Numbered from the stretch's first letter, positions 35,680 to 44,585 are shown. The stretch is 64,000 nt of DNA from Pararhizobium sp. A13 (GCF_040126305.1 NZ_CP149510.1:4340480-4404479), one strand, 5' to 3'. Translations and numbers: made by a program. Notes: generated from the sequence alone by a model not told the origin.

Positions 35680-36282
35680 TCAGACCGCTGCAGGGTTGTT
35701 CACGTCGTTGCCAAGGTCTTTGAGGTCCTGGTAGCGATCGCCGATGCGATGATGCGGGCGGCCGCCGACCGACGCGCCAAGCGCGACGACAATCTCATTG
35801 GCCGCTGGCGCGTCGGCGATCGACGTCTGGATGGTGAGGTAGTGCGAGCGGCGCCCCTCGTCGTTCTTGTCCATCAGCGGGATCATCACCGGCGCATTGG
35901 CCGGACCGCGTGTGTTGCAGAAGGCGAGATAGGATTTGGCCCCGACCGCCGTGCGGTAGTGATTGCCGAAACGCAGCGTATGGATCAGCGCGGAGGCATG
36001 CTCGATCTCGCCGTCAAGCCCGACGACCGCCGCCTTGCCATAGGCCTCGACCTGTTCGCCGGACCCGACGGCGTCGATGATCATGCGGGTCAGCAATTCG
36101 CCGAGCACCGGCGCCGCGGCGTGAATTTCCGGCTTCAGGTCCTCGACGAACCCCCGTCCAGCCCAGGGATTTTTCACCACGGCCATCGCCGCGTAAAGCT
36201 TCAGTGGCGTCTGAGCGGCCTTGCCGCCCTCGACCAGCGTGGTTTCCACCTGAAGAAATGTCTTGCGGATTTCGATAGCCAA
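35680..36282 (-). CDS. AA_synth family protein (PF06684, DUF1185)
   Basis: 200 residues that match the family historically called amino acid synthesis: KTFLQVETTLVEGG, AMAVVKNPWAG, YGKAAVVGLDGEIEHA, LRFGNHYR and DRYQDLKDLG. No member has a proven reaction that I know of. A known structure (Bordetella BB2672) has, as I recall, a fold related to the YjgF/chorismate-mutase class, which would parallel RutC. TTG at 36282 is taken as start because AAGGAA lies seven bases upstream; no ATG is suitably placed. First gene of the operon. Confidence 0.82.
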   Translation of the reverse strand: MAIEIRKTFLQVETTLVEGGKAAQTPLKLYAAMAVVKNPWAGRGFVEDLKPEIHAAAPVLGELLTRMIIDAVGSGEQVEAYGKAAVVGLDGEIEHASALIHTLRFGNHYRTAVGAKSYLAFCNTRGPANAPVMIPLMDKNDEGRRSHYLTIQTSIADAPAANEIVVALGASVGGRPHHRIGDRYQDLKDLGNDVNNPAAV

Positions 36283-36312
36283 GGCCGTTTTCCTTCTATT
36301 CCGATATTCCGT

Positions 36313-36342
36313 ATGATGGTATACCATAATATCACGTGTCAA
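36313..36342 (-). promoter_or_regulatory. Candidate promoter of the oxidative operon
   Basis: On the minus strand TTGACA (36342-36337) then, 18 bases on, CATCAT (36318-36313). The operator palindrome lies in the spacer. Confidence 0.4.
36316..36327. promoter_or_regulatory. GntR (FCD) operator
   Basis: Perfect palindrome ATGGTATACCAT between the divergent AA_synth and GntR genes. The TGGTATACCA core is the usual site form for FadR/FCD regulators. Confidence 0.7.
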
Positions 36343-36380
36343 GCCTTGTTTGGAATCATTTCTGCGTCTATGAGAGAGCC

Positions 36381-37106
36381 ATGAACCAGAAGCTTTTTGC
36401 GCCGACCGCCGAAACCGCCCGGAACCTGGAATCGCTGCGGATCGACACCCCGCCGGTAACCCTGAGGGAAATGGCGCTCGAACGGCTGCGCAACGCGATC
36501 ATTGCCGGCCTTTTCAGCCCCGGACAAAGGCTCGTCGAGCGCACCCTCTGCGATCAGCTCGGCGTCTCGCGCTCCGTCATTCGCGAAGTGCTGCGCCATC
36601 TGGAAACGGAAGGCCTGGTAGAGACGGCGCCCAAGCAGGGACCGATCGTCGCCCTCATCGACTGGCATCAGGCGCGGCAGATCTATGATGTCCGGGTCGC
36701 GCTCGAAACGACCGCCGTTGCCGATTGCGCCCGCAACGCCGATTCAGCGACGAAGGAAAAGCTGAAGGCGGTGCTGGAGGACCTCGACCGCAATTCGCGC
36801 AAGAACGATGCCCTGACGATTCTTGCCGCGACGACGGAATTCTACGAAACGATCTTCCTGTCAGGCGGTCACGAGATCGCTTGGGATATCGTCAAGCGGT
36901 TGAACAGCCGCATTTCCCGCCTCAGGGTGATGACCCTGTCGACGACCAATCGCACCGTATCCGGCCCGGCGAGAATGCGCGAGATTTTCAACGCCATCGA
37001 ACGCAACGATCCGGACGCAGCAACCGCCGCCTGCCGCGCCCACATCATGGAGGCGGCACACATCGCCGAGAGCCTGCTGGTGCCGGCGGGTCAAGCGAAG
37101 CCCTGA
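36381..37106 (+). CDS. GntR-family regulator (FCD domain)
   Basis: 241 residues. The winged helix occupies residues ~25-90 (RLRNAIIAGLFSPGQRLVER, LGVSRSVIREVLRHLETEG); the FCD all-helical ligand domain follows, with metal-ligand-type residues in YDVRVALETTAV and ACRAHIMEA. ATG at 36381 has GAGAGAG just upstream. Divergent from the oxidative operon; the palindrome in the gap makes it the likely repressor, released by the pathway substrate or an intermediate. Confidence 0.9.
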   Translation: MNQKLFAPTAETARNLESLRIDTPPVTLREMALERLRNAIIAGLFSPGQRLVERTLCDQLGVSRSVIREVLRHLETEGLVETAPKQGPIVALIDWHQARQIYDVRVALETTAVADCARNADSATKEKLKAVLEDLDRNSRKNDALTILAATTEFYETIFLSGGHEIAWDIVKRLNSRISRLRVMTLSTTNRTVSGPARMREIFNAIERNDPDAATAACRAHIMEAAHIAESLLVPAGQAKP

Positions 37107-37308
37107 CAACGCCGCGACCGCCGCGCAGGATTTGCAGACTTGCGGCGCCGGCTTTCGCACCAATTGACTTATCCCGACTGAAGAATAGTTTTTTGCTGAT
37201 CGTACTGCTCTTAGCCCGCAATACCGGCGAGCGGCGCGATCCGGAACAGGCTGCAACGGCAAAATGACGCGCAGGCCGGTGTTTCGGGCAACCTGGAGGA
37301 GGATTCCA

Positions 37309-37692
37309 ATGCGAAACCAAATTCTGATGATCGGACTATCCGCCGCCGTACTCTGTCCGCTCGGCGCCCTCGCCCAGGAAGGCGATGCCGAGGCGGGCGC
37401 CGCCGTCTTCAAGAAATGCGCAACTTGTCACATCGTCGACAGCGACAAGAACAAGGTCGGTCCTTCGCTCAAGGGTCTGTTCGGCAGAAAGGCCGGAACG
37501 CACCCGGACTTCAACTATTCGTCGGGAATGAAGGCAGCCGGCGAAGGCGGGCTCGTCTGGGACGAGACAACGCTGCGCGATTATCTGCACAATCCAAAGG
37601 CGAAAGTGAAGGGTACGAAAATGGCCTTCATCGGGGTGAAGAAGGACGACGAAATCACCAACCTGATCGCCTATCTCAAACAATTCCCCTGA
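37309..37692 (+). CDS. Class I c-type cytochrome (c2/c550 type)
   Basis: 127 residues with a signal peptide of ~22 residues (ends GALA-QE). Haem attachment is C37-A-T-C40-H41; the axial Met is Met105 in GTKMAFIG. It works in the periplasm as electron carrier or donor. ATG at 37309 follows a strong GGAGGAGGA. It lies 142 bp before the oxidase subunit II gene and probably feeds that oxidase; in some CoxM proteins a cytochrome c domain is fused to subunit II, and here it would be a separate protein. Confidence 0.9.
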   Translation: MRNQILMIGLSAAVLCPLGALAQEGDAEAGAAVFKKCATCHIVDSDKNKVGPSLKGLFGRKAGTHPDFNYSSGMKAAGEGGLVWDETTLRDYLHNPKAKVKGTKMAFIGVKKDDEITNLIAYLKQFP

Positions 37693-37834
37693 TGAGAAAC
37701 ATCTGTGCGCACTCAACAGGCTTGTGCAAGCTGCTAATTGCCTGAATTTGTTGTTCGTGCGATACTGATCCGGCAATTTTCTACAGGTTACGCATTCATG
37801 TCCACAGCCGTCCGAGGCAGGGAGGGGACAGGAA

Positions 37835-38674
37835 ATGGCTGTAGTGCTTATTCTCGTTATCGTAGCAGTTGGATCAGTCGTGTTCCATCTGCTCAGCCCA
37901 TGGTGGTGGACGCCAATTGCGTCTAACTGGAACTACATCGACAATACCATCATCATCACGTTCTGGATTACTGGCTTCGTCTTCGTCGCGGTGGTGCTGT
38001 TCGTCGCCTATTGCGTCTTTCGCTTCCGCCATCGGCCAGGAAACCGCGCCGCCTATGAGCCGGAAAACAAAAAACTGGAAGTCTGGCTAGCCTCGGTGAC
38101 AAGCATCGGCGTCGCCGCCATGTTGGCCCCTGGGCTTTTCGTATGGCACCAGTTCGTCACGGTGCCCCCTGGAACGACCGAGGTCGAGGTCGTCGGCCAG
38201 CAGTGGCTCTGGAGCTTCCGGCTGCCCGGCGCCAATGGCCGGCTCGGCACCTCCGAGACCCGCGCCATCGGCGACGGCAATGCGCTCGGCGTGAACCCCA
38301 ATGACCCGAACGGTCTCGACGATCTCATCATCGAAGGCGGCGAATTGCACCTGCTGGTCGGCAAGCCCGTCAAGATGCTGTTGCGCTCGGTCGATGTGCT
38401 GCACGATTTCTACGTCCCCGAATTCAGGGCGAAGATGGACATGATACCGGGCATGGAGACCTATTTCTGGTTCACGCCGACACGAACCGGGACGTTCGAA
38501 GTCCTCTGCGCCGAGCTCTGCGGCACCGGTCATCCGCAAATGCGCGGCACCGTCGTGGTCGACAATGAGACCGACTACCAGGCGTGGCTGGAGCAACAGC
38601 AGACCTTCACCCAGCTCCTCGCGGCACGGCAAGAACAGACGAAGATCGCATCCAGCACGTCCTCCTCCAAGTAG
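37835..38674 (+). CDS. coxM: Cytochrome c oxidase subunit II
   Basis: 279 residues. Two N-terminal membrane helices (roughly 1-20 and 38-62), a third hydrophobic stretch near 88-104, then the periplasmic cupredoxin domain. CuA ligands are His190, Cys225, Glu227 (backbone), Cys229, His233 and Met236 in CAELCGTGHPQM. It accepts electrons from cytochrome c and passes them to haem a. No fused cytochrome domain. The ribosome-binding region GGAGGGG precedes ATG 37835. The gene order II-I-III-III-IV matches rhizobial coxMNOP. Confidence 0.92.
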   Translation: MAVVLILVIVAVGSVVFHLLSPWWWTPIASNWNYIDNTIIITFWITGFVFVAVVLFVAYCVFRFRHRPGNRAAYEPENKKLEVWLASVTSIGVAAMLAPGLFVWHQFVTVPPGTTEVEVVGQQWLWSFRLPGANGRLGTSETRAIGDGNALGVNPNDPNGLDDLIIEGGELHLLVGKPVKMLLRSVDVLHDFYVPEFRAKMDMIPGMETYFWFTPTRTGTFEVLCAELCGTGHPQMRGTVVVDNETDYQAWLEQQQTFTQLLAARQEQTKIASSTSSSK

Positions 38675-38708
38675 GAGGCGTCCAAAAAGACGAACCGGGA
38701 GGGAAATG

Positions 38709-40487
38709 ATGGTCGATATCAGGTCCAGCGCAAGCGAAGCCATCCCACTGGCGGAAGTGGAGGATGTCGAGCTCTATCATCCGAAGAGCTGGTGGACGAA
38801 ATATGTCTTCAGCCAGGATGCCAAGATCATCGCCATCCAATATTCGACGACGGCGATCGCCATCGGCATGGTGGCGCTGGTGCTCTCCTGGCTGATGCGC
38901 CTGCAACTCGGCTTTCCCGGTACGTTCGATTTCATCGACGCCGACCACTATTACCAGTTCATCACCATGCACGGCATGATCATGGTGATCTACCTTCTGA
39001 CCGCGCTGTTTCTCGGCGGCTTCGGCAACTATCTCATCCCCTTGATGGTCGGCGCCCGCGACATGGTCTTTCCCTATGCCAACATGCTGAGCTACTGGCT
39101 CTATCTGCTCGCAGTCCTTGTTCTGGTTGCCGGTTTCTTCGCACCCGGCGGGCCGACGGGCGCCGGCTGGACGCTCTATCCGCCGCAGGCCATCCTGTCG
39201 GGCACGCCGGGTGGACAGGACTGGGGCATCGTCCTGATGCTGTCGTCGCTCATTCTGTTCATCATCGGCTTTACCATGGGCGGGCTGAATTATGTCGTCA
39301 CCGTGCTGCAGGCACGCGCCCGCGGCATGACCTTGATGCGCCTGCCCTTGACGATCTGGGGCATCTTCACAGCGACGATCATGGCGCTGCTCGCCTTCCC
39401 GGCACTCTTCGTCGCCGCCGTGATGATGCTGTTCGACCGGCTTCTCGGAACCAGTTTCTTCATGCCGGCCATCGTCGAGATGGGCGCGCAACTGAAACAG
39501 GGGGGCGGCAGCCCGATCCTGTTCCAGCACCTGTTCTGGTTCTTCGGTCATCCCGAAGTCTATATCGTCGCCCTTCCGGCCTTCGGCATCGTCTCCGATC
39601 TGATCAGCACCCATGCGAGAAAGAACATTTTCGGCTATCGCATGATGGTGTGGGCGATCGTCATCATCGGCGCGCTGAGCTTCGTCGTCTGGGCGCATCA
39701 CATGTATGTCAGCGGCATGAACCCGAAATTCGGCTTCTTCTTCGCCACCACGACGCTCATCATTGCGGTTCCGACCGCGATCAAGGTCTATAACTGGGTG
39801 CTGACCCTCTGGCGCGGCGATATCCACCTGTCGCTGCCGATGCTGTTTGCGCTTGCCTTCATCGTCACCTTCGTCAATGGCGGGCTGACGGGGCTTTTTC
39901 TCGGCAATGTCGTCGTCGACGTGCCCCTGTCCGACACGATGTTCGTCGTGGCGCATTTTCACATGGTGATGGGCGTCGCGCCGATCATGGTTATTTTCGG
40001 AGCGATCTATCACTGGTATCCGAAGGTTACCGGACGGATGCTGAACGAGGCGATGGGCCAGATCCACTTCTGGGTCACCTTCCTCGGCGCCTACCTGATC
40101 TTCTTCCCGATGCACTATCTCGGCCTCTTGGGCATCCCGCGCCGCTACCATGAACTGGGCGAAACGGCCTTCATTCCCGAGTCGGCCCACACGCTGAATG
40201 CGTTTATCTCCGTCATGGCGCTCACCGTCGGCGCCGCCCAGCTCCTCTTCCTGTTCAACCTCGTCTGGAGCCTGAACAAGGGCAGAGAGGCCGGCGGCAA
40301 CCCCTGGCGGGCGACGACGCTCGAATGGCAGACGCCGCAGACCCCGCCCGCCCACGGCAACTGGGGCAAGGAATTGCCGGTGATCTACCGCTGGGCCTAT
40401 GACTACAGCGTGCCGGGAGCAGCCGAAGACTTCATTCCGCAGAACCATCCCGGGCTCGGTACGCCGACGCGGGAGACCGCATCATGA
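38709..40487 (+). CDS. coxN: Cytochrome c oxidase subunit I
   Basis: 592 residues, twelve membrane helices. Haem-copper landmarks: HGMIMVIY (low-spin haem His), GHPEVY (CuB His and the cross-linked Tyr, with the D-channel Glu), WAHHMY (CuB His pair), AIKVYNW (K-channel Lys) and VAHFHMVMG (haem a3 and haem a His). Thus an A1-type proton-pumping oxidase. ATG at 38709 is spaced five bases from GGGAGGG; the ATG three bases earlier is too close. Followed with a 4-bp overlap by subunit III. Confidence 0.95.
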   Translation: MVDIRSSASEAIPLAEVEDVELYHPKSWWTKYVFSQDAKIIAIQYSTTAIAIGMVALVLSWLMRLQLGFPGTFDFIDADHYYQFITMHGMIMVIYLLTALFLGGFGNYLIPLMVGARDMVFPYANMLSYWLYLLAVLVLVAGFFAPGGPTGAGWTLYPPQAILSGTPGGQDWGIVLMLSSLILFIIGFTMGGLNYVVTVLQARARGMTLMRLPLTIWGIFTATIMALLAFPALFVAAVMMLFDRLLGTSFFMPAIVEMGAQLKQGGGSPILFQHLFWFFGHPEVYIVALPAFGIVSDLISTHARKNIFGYRMMVWAIVIIGALSFVVWAHHMYVSGMNPKFGFFFATTTLIIAVPTAIKVYNWVLTLWRGDIHLSLPMLFALAFIVTFVNGGLTGLFLGNVVVDVPLSDTMFVVAHFHMVMGVAPIMVIFGAIYHWYPKVTGRMLNEAMGQIHFWVTFLGAYLIFFPMHYLGLLGIPRRYHELGETAFIPESAHTLNAFISVMALTVGAAQLLFLFNLVWSLNKGREAGGNPWRATTLEWQTPQTPPAHGNWGKELPVIYRWAYDYSVPGAAEDFIPQNHPGLGTPTRETAS

Positions 40488-41188
40488 GCGTCATGCTGCT
40501 GTTCCTCGCTGGCATCGCCGCCATCATCATCTGGTGGATGACCCAGCAGCGGCTGACATCCAGGCCGTGGCTGGAAGTGGGGCACGTTGGACAGCCAGGA
40601 GGCGGTGAACGGTCGCCGATCCCACCTGCAAAAATCGGCCTCTACGTGTTTCTGGCGGTCGTCGGTGCTCTCTTCAGCCTCTTCATCAGCGCCTATCTGA
40701 TGCGTGTCGGAACGCCCGACTGGTGGTCGACGCCCATTCCCCGCCTGCTCTGGCTGAACACTGCCACCCTGATTGTCAGCAGTGCGGCGATGCACTGGGC
40801 GAAAACCGAAGCGCAGCGCGGCCGCGGCGACACCATGCGGACCGCCCTCCTTGCTGCGCTTGCAACCGCGATCCTCTTTCTGACCGGGCAGATCTTCGCC
40901 TGGCGGGAACTGACCGAGGCGGGCTATGTGCTCGCGGACAATCCCGCCAACAGCTTCTTCTATGTGATCACCGGAATGCACGGCCTGCACATTCTGGGCG
41001 GTCTCGTGGCACTTGGCCGGACGATGATGAAGACGGGCGGTGGCCCGGTGACAGCCAAAGCGCGACTGAGCGTGGACCTCTGTGCCCTCTACTGGCACTT
41101 CATGCTCGCCGTCTGGCTGATCCTGTTTGCACTCTTCGCTGGCTGGGCAAATGATTTCGCCGATCTTTGCCGGCAATTGCTCACATAG
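40484..41188 (+). CDS. coxO: Cytochrome c oxidase subunit III family protein
   Basis: 234 residues, about six membrane helices. It has the subunit III elements ATAILFLTGQIFAWREL and FFYVITGMHGLHILGGLVALG, then LYWHFMLAVWLILFALF. Two subunit III genes in tandem are typical of coxMNOP. It stabilises subunit I and has no redox centre. Confidence 0.9.
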   Translation: MSVMLLFLAGIAAIIIWWMTQQRLTSRPWLEVGHVGQPGGGERSPIPPAKIGLYVFLAVVGALFSLFISAYLMRVGTPDWWSTPIPRLLWLNTATLIVSSAAMHWAKTEAQRGRGDTMRTALLAALATAILFLTGQIFAWRELTEAGYVLADNPANSFFYVITGMHGLHILGGLVALGRTMMKTGGGPVTAKARLSVDLCALYWHFMLAVWLILFALFAGWANDFADLCRQLLT

Positions 41189-41200
41189 GGAGTGGTGACG

Positions 41201-41923
41201 ATGGCGCAATCCGTACAAACGCATACCGGCGAAGCGCTTGAGCGCCCCTTGGGCCTGCGCGGTGTCGCAGCCGATCTGTCTTCCGATCAGCGAGCGTTCA
41301 AGAACGTCTCCTGGGGCAAGGCCATGATGTGGATCTTCCTCCTGAGCGACACCTTCATCTTCGGCTGCTTCCTGCTCGCCTACATGACGGCGCGCATGTC
41401 GACGACGGTCCCTTGGCCGAACCCCAGCGAGGTCTTTGCGCTGACGCTCGGCGGACAGGAAATCCCGCTGATCCTGATTGCCATCATGACCTTCATCCTG
41501 ATCTCAAGCAGCGGCACGATGGCGATGGCCGTCAATTTCGGATACCGCCGGGATCGCCGCACGACGGCGATCCTCATGCTGCTGACTGCGGTTCTTGGCG
41601 CGTCCTTTGTCGGCATGCAGGCATTCGAATGGTCGAAGCTGATTTCGGAAGGCGTTCGGCCCTGGGAGAACCCCTGGGGTGCTGCCCAATTCGGCTCGTC
41701 CTTCTTCATGATCACGGGGTTTCACGGCACCCATGTTTCGATCGGCGTGCTCTTTCTTCTGATTATCGCCCGCAAGGTCTGGCGGGGCGATTTCGACACG
41801 GAAAGGCGGGGCTTCTTCACCAGCCGCAAGGGCAATTACGAGATCGTCGAGATCATGGGCCTCTACTGGCACTTCGTCGATCTGGTCTGGGTTTTCATCT
41901 TCGCGTTCTTCTATCTGTGGTGA
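41201..41923 (+). CDS. coxP: Cytochrome c oxidase subunit III
   Basis: 240 residues. Landmarks: GKAMMWIFLLSDTFIFG, SLFMITGFHGTHVSIGVLFLL-like stretch (FFMITGFHGTHVSIGV) and MGLYWHFVDLVWVFIFAFFYLW at the end. ATG at 41201 has AGGGAG eight bases upstream; a GTG at 41192 is in frame but poorly spaced. It is the larger and more canonical of the two subunit III proteins. Confidence 0.92.
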   Translation: MAQSVQTHTGEALERPLGLRGVAADLSSDQRAFKNVSWGKAMMWIFLLSDTFIFGCFLLAYMTARMSTTVPWPNPSEVFALTLGGQEIPLILIAIMTFILISSSGTMAMAVNFGYRRDRRTTAILMLLTAVLGASFVGMQAFEWSKLISEGVRPWENPWGAAQFGSSFFMITGFHGTHVSIGVLFLLIIARKVWRGDFDTERRGFFTSRKGNYEIVEIMGLYWHFVDLVWVFIFAFFYLW

Positions 41924-41932
41924 GGTGATCTG

Positions 41933-42286
41933 ATGGCGCAAGTTGCAGCGCATGCCCAAGTGCAGGTGAAGGAGCAGCATCAGCAGCATCCGATCCGGCT
42001 CTATCTCGTCGTCTGGGGATTTCTATTCATTCTCAGCGCCTGCTCCTATCTCGTCGACTATGTCGGCCTGCAGGGCTATCTGCGGTGGTCCCTTATTCTG
42101 CTTTTCATGATCCTGAAAGCGGGGCTGATCGTCGCGGTGTTCATGCATATGGCCTGGGAGCGGCTGGCACTCGTCTATGCCATCCTGCTGCCGCCGCTAC
42201 TCGTGCTCGTCTTCGTCGCCATGATGGTCTCTGAATCGAACTACACGATCTTCACGCGAATGGCCTTCTACGGCGCCGCCCAGTAG
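41933..42286 (+). CDS. Cytochrome c oxidase subunit IV-like membrane protein
   Basis: 117 residues with three hydrophobic helices (about 28-45, 52-76 and 83-102), as in bacterial subunit IV (CyoD/CtaF-like) proteins. LKAGLIVAVFMHMAWE is the conserved second-helix stretch. It starts nine bases after the coxP stop. Assembly or stability factor of the oxidase; not needed for catalysis in relatives. Confidence 0.85.
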   Translation: MAQVAAHAQVQVKEQHQQHPIRLYLVVWGFLFILSACSYLVDYVGLQGYLRWSLILLFMILKAGLIVAVFMHMAWERLALVYAILLPPLLVLVFVAMMVSESNYTIFTRMAFYGAAQ

Positions 42287-42309
42287 GAGCGGAACGGACC
42301 ACTCGCCCC

Positions 42310-43368
42310 CTATGCCGGCAGCTTCCGGACCGGCCCGGTCGATGAGCGCTCGACGAGATGGCAGGCGAGTTCCACCCGGCGCGGCGGCATCGGAAGGCCG
42401 GAGAGGTTGTCGCGCAACAGATCGAGCGCCACCGAGCCGATCTCGCGCATGGGGATGTGCATGGTGGTCAATGGTGGGTTGAGGAAGGCCGCCTGCGGGA
42501 GATCGTCCATGCCCATCACCGAAACATCGCCGGGCACGGAAAATCCCGACTGCTGAACGCCCATCATCGCGCCGACGGCAAGGCTGTCGCCGGCAGCAAG
42601 AACGGCAGTGAAATCAAGGCCGCGGGCTGCTATCCGCGCCGCAACAGCCTGGGCGGCAAGCTCCGGAAGCCAGTCTTCGACGGGCACCATCAAATTCTCT
42701 TCGAAAGGTAGCCCGCGATGGAGCAGCGCATCCTTCCAGCCTTCGTAACGGCGCTCGATGGTGCGCCTGCCGGGCCGCATCAGGAACAGGATACGCTCGT
42801 GGCCGAGATCGATCAGATGATCGGCGGCCAGCCGCGCGCTCGATCGATTGCAGGGTGTGACGCTGGAAAGCCGCATGAACGGATCGTCGCTGTTGAGCAG
42901 GACGACGGGCTTGTCAAAACCACGCGTGGCGGCAAGCATGCCCTCGTCATCAACGGTGAGAAAAAGCAGGCCGGCAACCTGAGGATCGTCGAGCGCCTCC
43001 TTCAGAACGGCAAGTTCCTCTTGCCTGTCGGCGATCGGGCGCGTGACGATTTCAAGTCCGAGCGCCTGCGCCCGTTCCTTCAACCCTTCAAGGACATAGA
43101 GCGTGAACTGGTTGCGCACATAGTCGATCATGGCAGCGCTCGAGGCTGCGAGAATGACCTTCTGCCCTGCGACAGCAGTGGGGATTACATAGTTGGCGAT
43201 CTTCGCGGCTTCGAGAACCTGCTGGCGGATTTCCGGGCGAACGCCCTTTTCGCCCGCAAGCGCGCGCGAAGCGGTGCTCAGCGAAACCCCGCAGGCCTCG
43301 GCGATGTCCTCCAGACGGACGCGCTTGCTCTTTTTTCCGCGTTTGCCCGGTAACGGCTTCACAATCAT
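42310..43368 (-). CDS. LacI-family transcriptional regulator
   Basis: 352 residues. N-terminal HTH with hinge: VRLEDIAEACGVSLSTASRALAG; then a periplasmic-binding-protein-like domain (LAADHLIDLGHERILFL; DVSVMGMDDLPQAAFLNPPLTTM). ATG at 43368 has GAGG six bases upstream. Divergent from the uronide locus, which it presumably represses until a sugar acid or its oligomer binds. The gap holds dyads (43385-43430). Confidence 0.92.
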   Translation of the reverse strand: MIVKPLPGKRGKKSKRVRLEDIAEACGVSLSTASRALAGEKGVRPEIRQQVLEAAKIANYVIPTAVAGQKVILAASSAAMIDYVRNQFTLYVLEGLKERAQALGLEIVTRPIADRQEELAVLKEALDDPQVAGLLFLTVDDEGMLAATRGFDKPVVLLNSDDPFMRLSSVTPCNRSSARLAADHLIDLGHERILFLMRPGRRTIERRYEGWKDALLHRGLPFEENLMVPVEDWLPELAAQAVAARIAARGLDFTAVLAAGDSLAVGAMMGVQQSGFSVPGDVSVMGMDDLPQAAFLNPPLTTMHIPMREIGSVALDLLRDNLSGLPMPPRRVELACHLVERSSTGPVRKLPA

Positions 43369-43384
43369 CTCGCACCTCTTTATC

Positions 43385-43430
43385 GCAATCATGAGAAAAA
43401 TTTTCAGATTGCGCAAGAGAAAATCTCATG
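43385..43430. promoter_or_regulatory. Candidate LacI operator region
   Basis: Two overlapping dyads in the 116-bp divergent gap: GCAATC (43385-43390) with GATTGC (43407-43412), and CATGAGA (43390-43396) with TCTCATG (43424-43430). Between them is the imperfect palindrome TGAGAAAAATTTTCA. Confidence 0.45.
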
Positions 43431-43484
43431 GCTTTAATTTGACCATGGAAACCGCCGAAGAGCGGACGAGTTGGGAGGAAAGCC

Positions 43485-44585
43485 ATGGCCCTGAATGGCC
43501 GCGATATTCGCGATGGTCTCGATCGCCTTGTCGCCGGAACGACCGGTCTGAAGCACGACGGTCGCTTCCACGAACCGAATCTCGACGGAACCGCCGGTGA
43601 CTACATCAGCTTCGACAGTTGGGAATGGCCGCAGGGTGTCGGTCTCTATGGTCTGATCAAGCTCTGGCTTTTCACCGGCCGCGACGACCTGCGCCAGCTC
43701 ATCGAAGGGTGGTACCAGGCGCGCATCGAGGCGGGCCTGCCGCAGCTCAACGTCAACACCACCGCGCCGATGCTCGGCCTGTCGGTGCTCTGGGCGAAGA
43801 CCCGCGATCCCCGCTGGCAGCCGATCCTCGACGACTGGGCAAACCGCGTGATGTCGGACATGGGCCGCACGCCGGAAGGCGGCTTCGAGCATCACGTCTC
43901 CGACAAGGTCAACGACAACGAGCTCTGGGACGACACCCTCTATATGGTCGCGCTGTTCCTTGCGTCCTACGGTCAGGCGAGCGGCCGGCGCGAACTGATC
44001 GACGAGGCGTCGCGGCAATTCCTCGTGCATGCCCGCTACCTCGCCGACACGCATACCGGCCTGTGGTTTCATGGCTGGACCTTCGACGGCCGGCACAATT
44101 TCGCCAGGGCACGCTGGGCGCGCGGCAATGCCTGGATCACCGCCGGTCTGCTTGATCTCTTCGATCTCGCTGACATCGCCAAGCCGGTGAAGGACTTCTT
44201 GCAAGGCGTTCTCGTGGCGCAGGTCGATGCGCTGCTTGCGCTTCAGGCTCCCTCCGGCGCGTGGCGCACATTGCTCGACGATCCCACCTCCTATGAAGAG
44301 ATTTCGGCCACCGCCGGCATCGGCTACGGCCTTCTCAAGGGTTATCGCCTCGGGCTCGGCACACCTGCCTGGCGTGCGGCCGGGCTAAAGGCCCTCAAGG
44401 TGGTGATGGACAACATCGACGCGACCGGCACCGTGCTCAACGTCTCCTACGGCACCCGCATGGGCCATGATCTCCAGTTCTACAAGGACATTCCCATTCA
44501 ACCGACGGGCTACGGCCAGGCCCTGGCAATCCTGTGCCTTTCCGAGGGTCTGGAGCACGTCGGGATAGAAGGACAAACAGCATGA
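43485..44585 (+). CDS. GH105 unsaturated rhamnogalacturonyl/glucuronyl hydrolase
   Basis: 366 residues with no signal peptide. The (alpha/alpha)6 barrel family is shown by TTAPMLGL near residue 92, NELWDDTLYMVALFLASYG (candidate general acid Asp149/Asp150) and ARGNAWITAGLLDLFD. GH105 hydrates the double bond that polysaccharide lyases leave at the end of oligouronides, releasing the unsaturated uronic acid as 5-keto-4-deoxyuronate. First gene of the uronide operon; its stop overlaps kduI in an ATGA. Actual glycan (pectic, ulvan or glycosaminoglycan) not determined. Confidence 0.9.
   Translation: MALNGRDIRDGLDRLVAGTTGLKHDGRFHEPNLDGTAGDYISFDSWEWPQGVGLYGLIKLWLFTGRDDLRQLIEGWYQARIEAGLPQLNVNTTAPMLGLSVLWAKTRDPRWQPILDDWANRVMSDMGRTPEGGFEHHVSDKVNDNELWDDTLYMVALFLASYGQASGRRELIDEASRQFLVHARYLADTHTGLWFHGWTFDGRHNFARARWARGNAWITAGLLDLFDLADIAKPVKDFLQGVLVAQVDALLALQAPSGAWRTLLDDPTSYEEISATAGIGYGLLKGYRLGLGTPAWRAAGLKALKVVMDNIDATGTVLNVSYGTRMGHDLQFYKDIPIQPTGYGQALAILCLSEGLEHVGIEGQTA

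Noticed and set aside
31103..36282. Canonical pyrimidine Rut pathway
   Set aside because: RutB, RutE and RutG equivalents are absent from this operon; an aldehyde dehydrogenase, AA_synth and a Pot-type importer are present instead. The isochorismatases at 58500 and 60763 belong to the biuret operon.
38607..40448. 613-codon leftward frame opposite coxN
   Set aside because: Highly charged, low-complexity translation that mirrors the subunit I coding frame; no ribosome-binding site.
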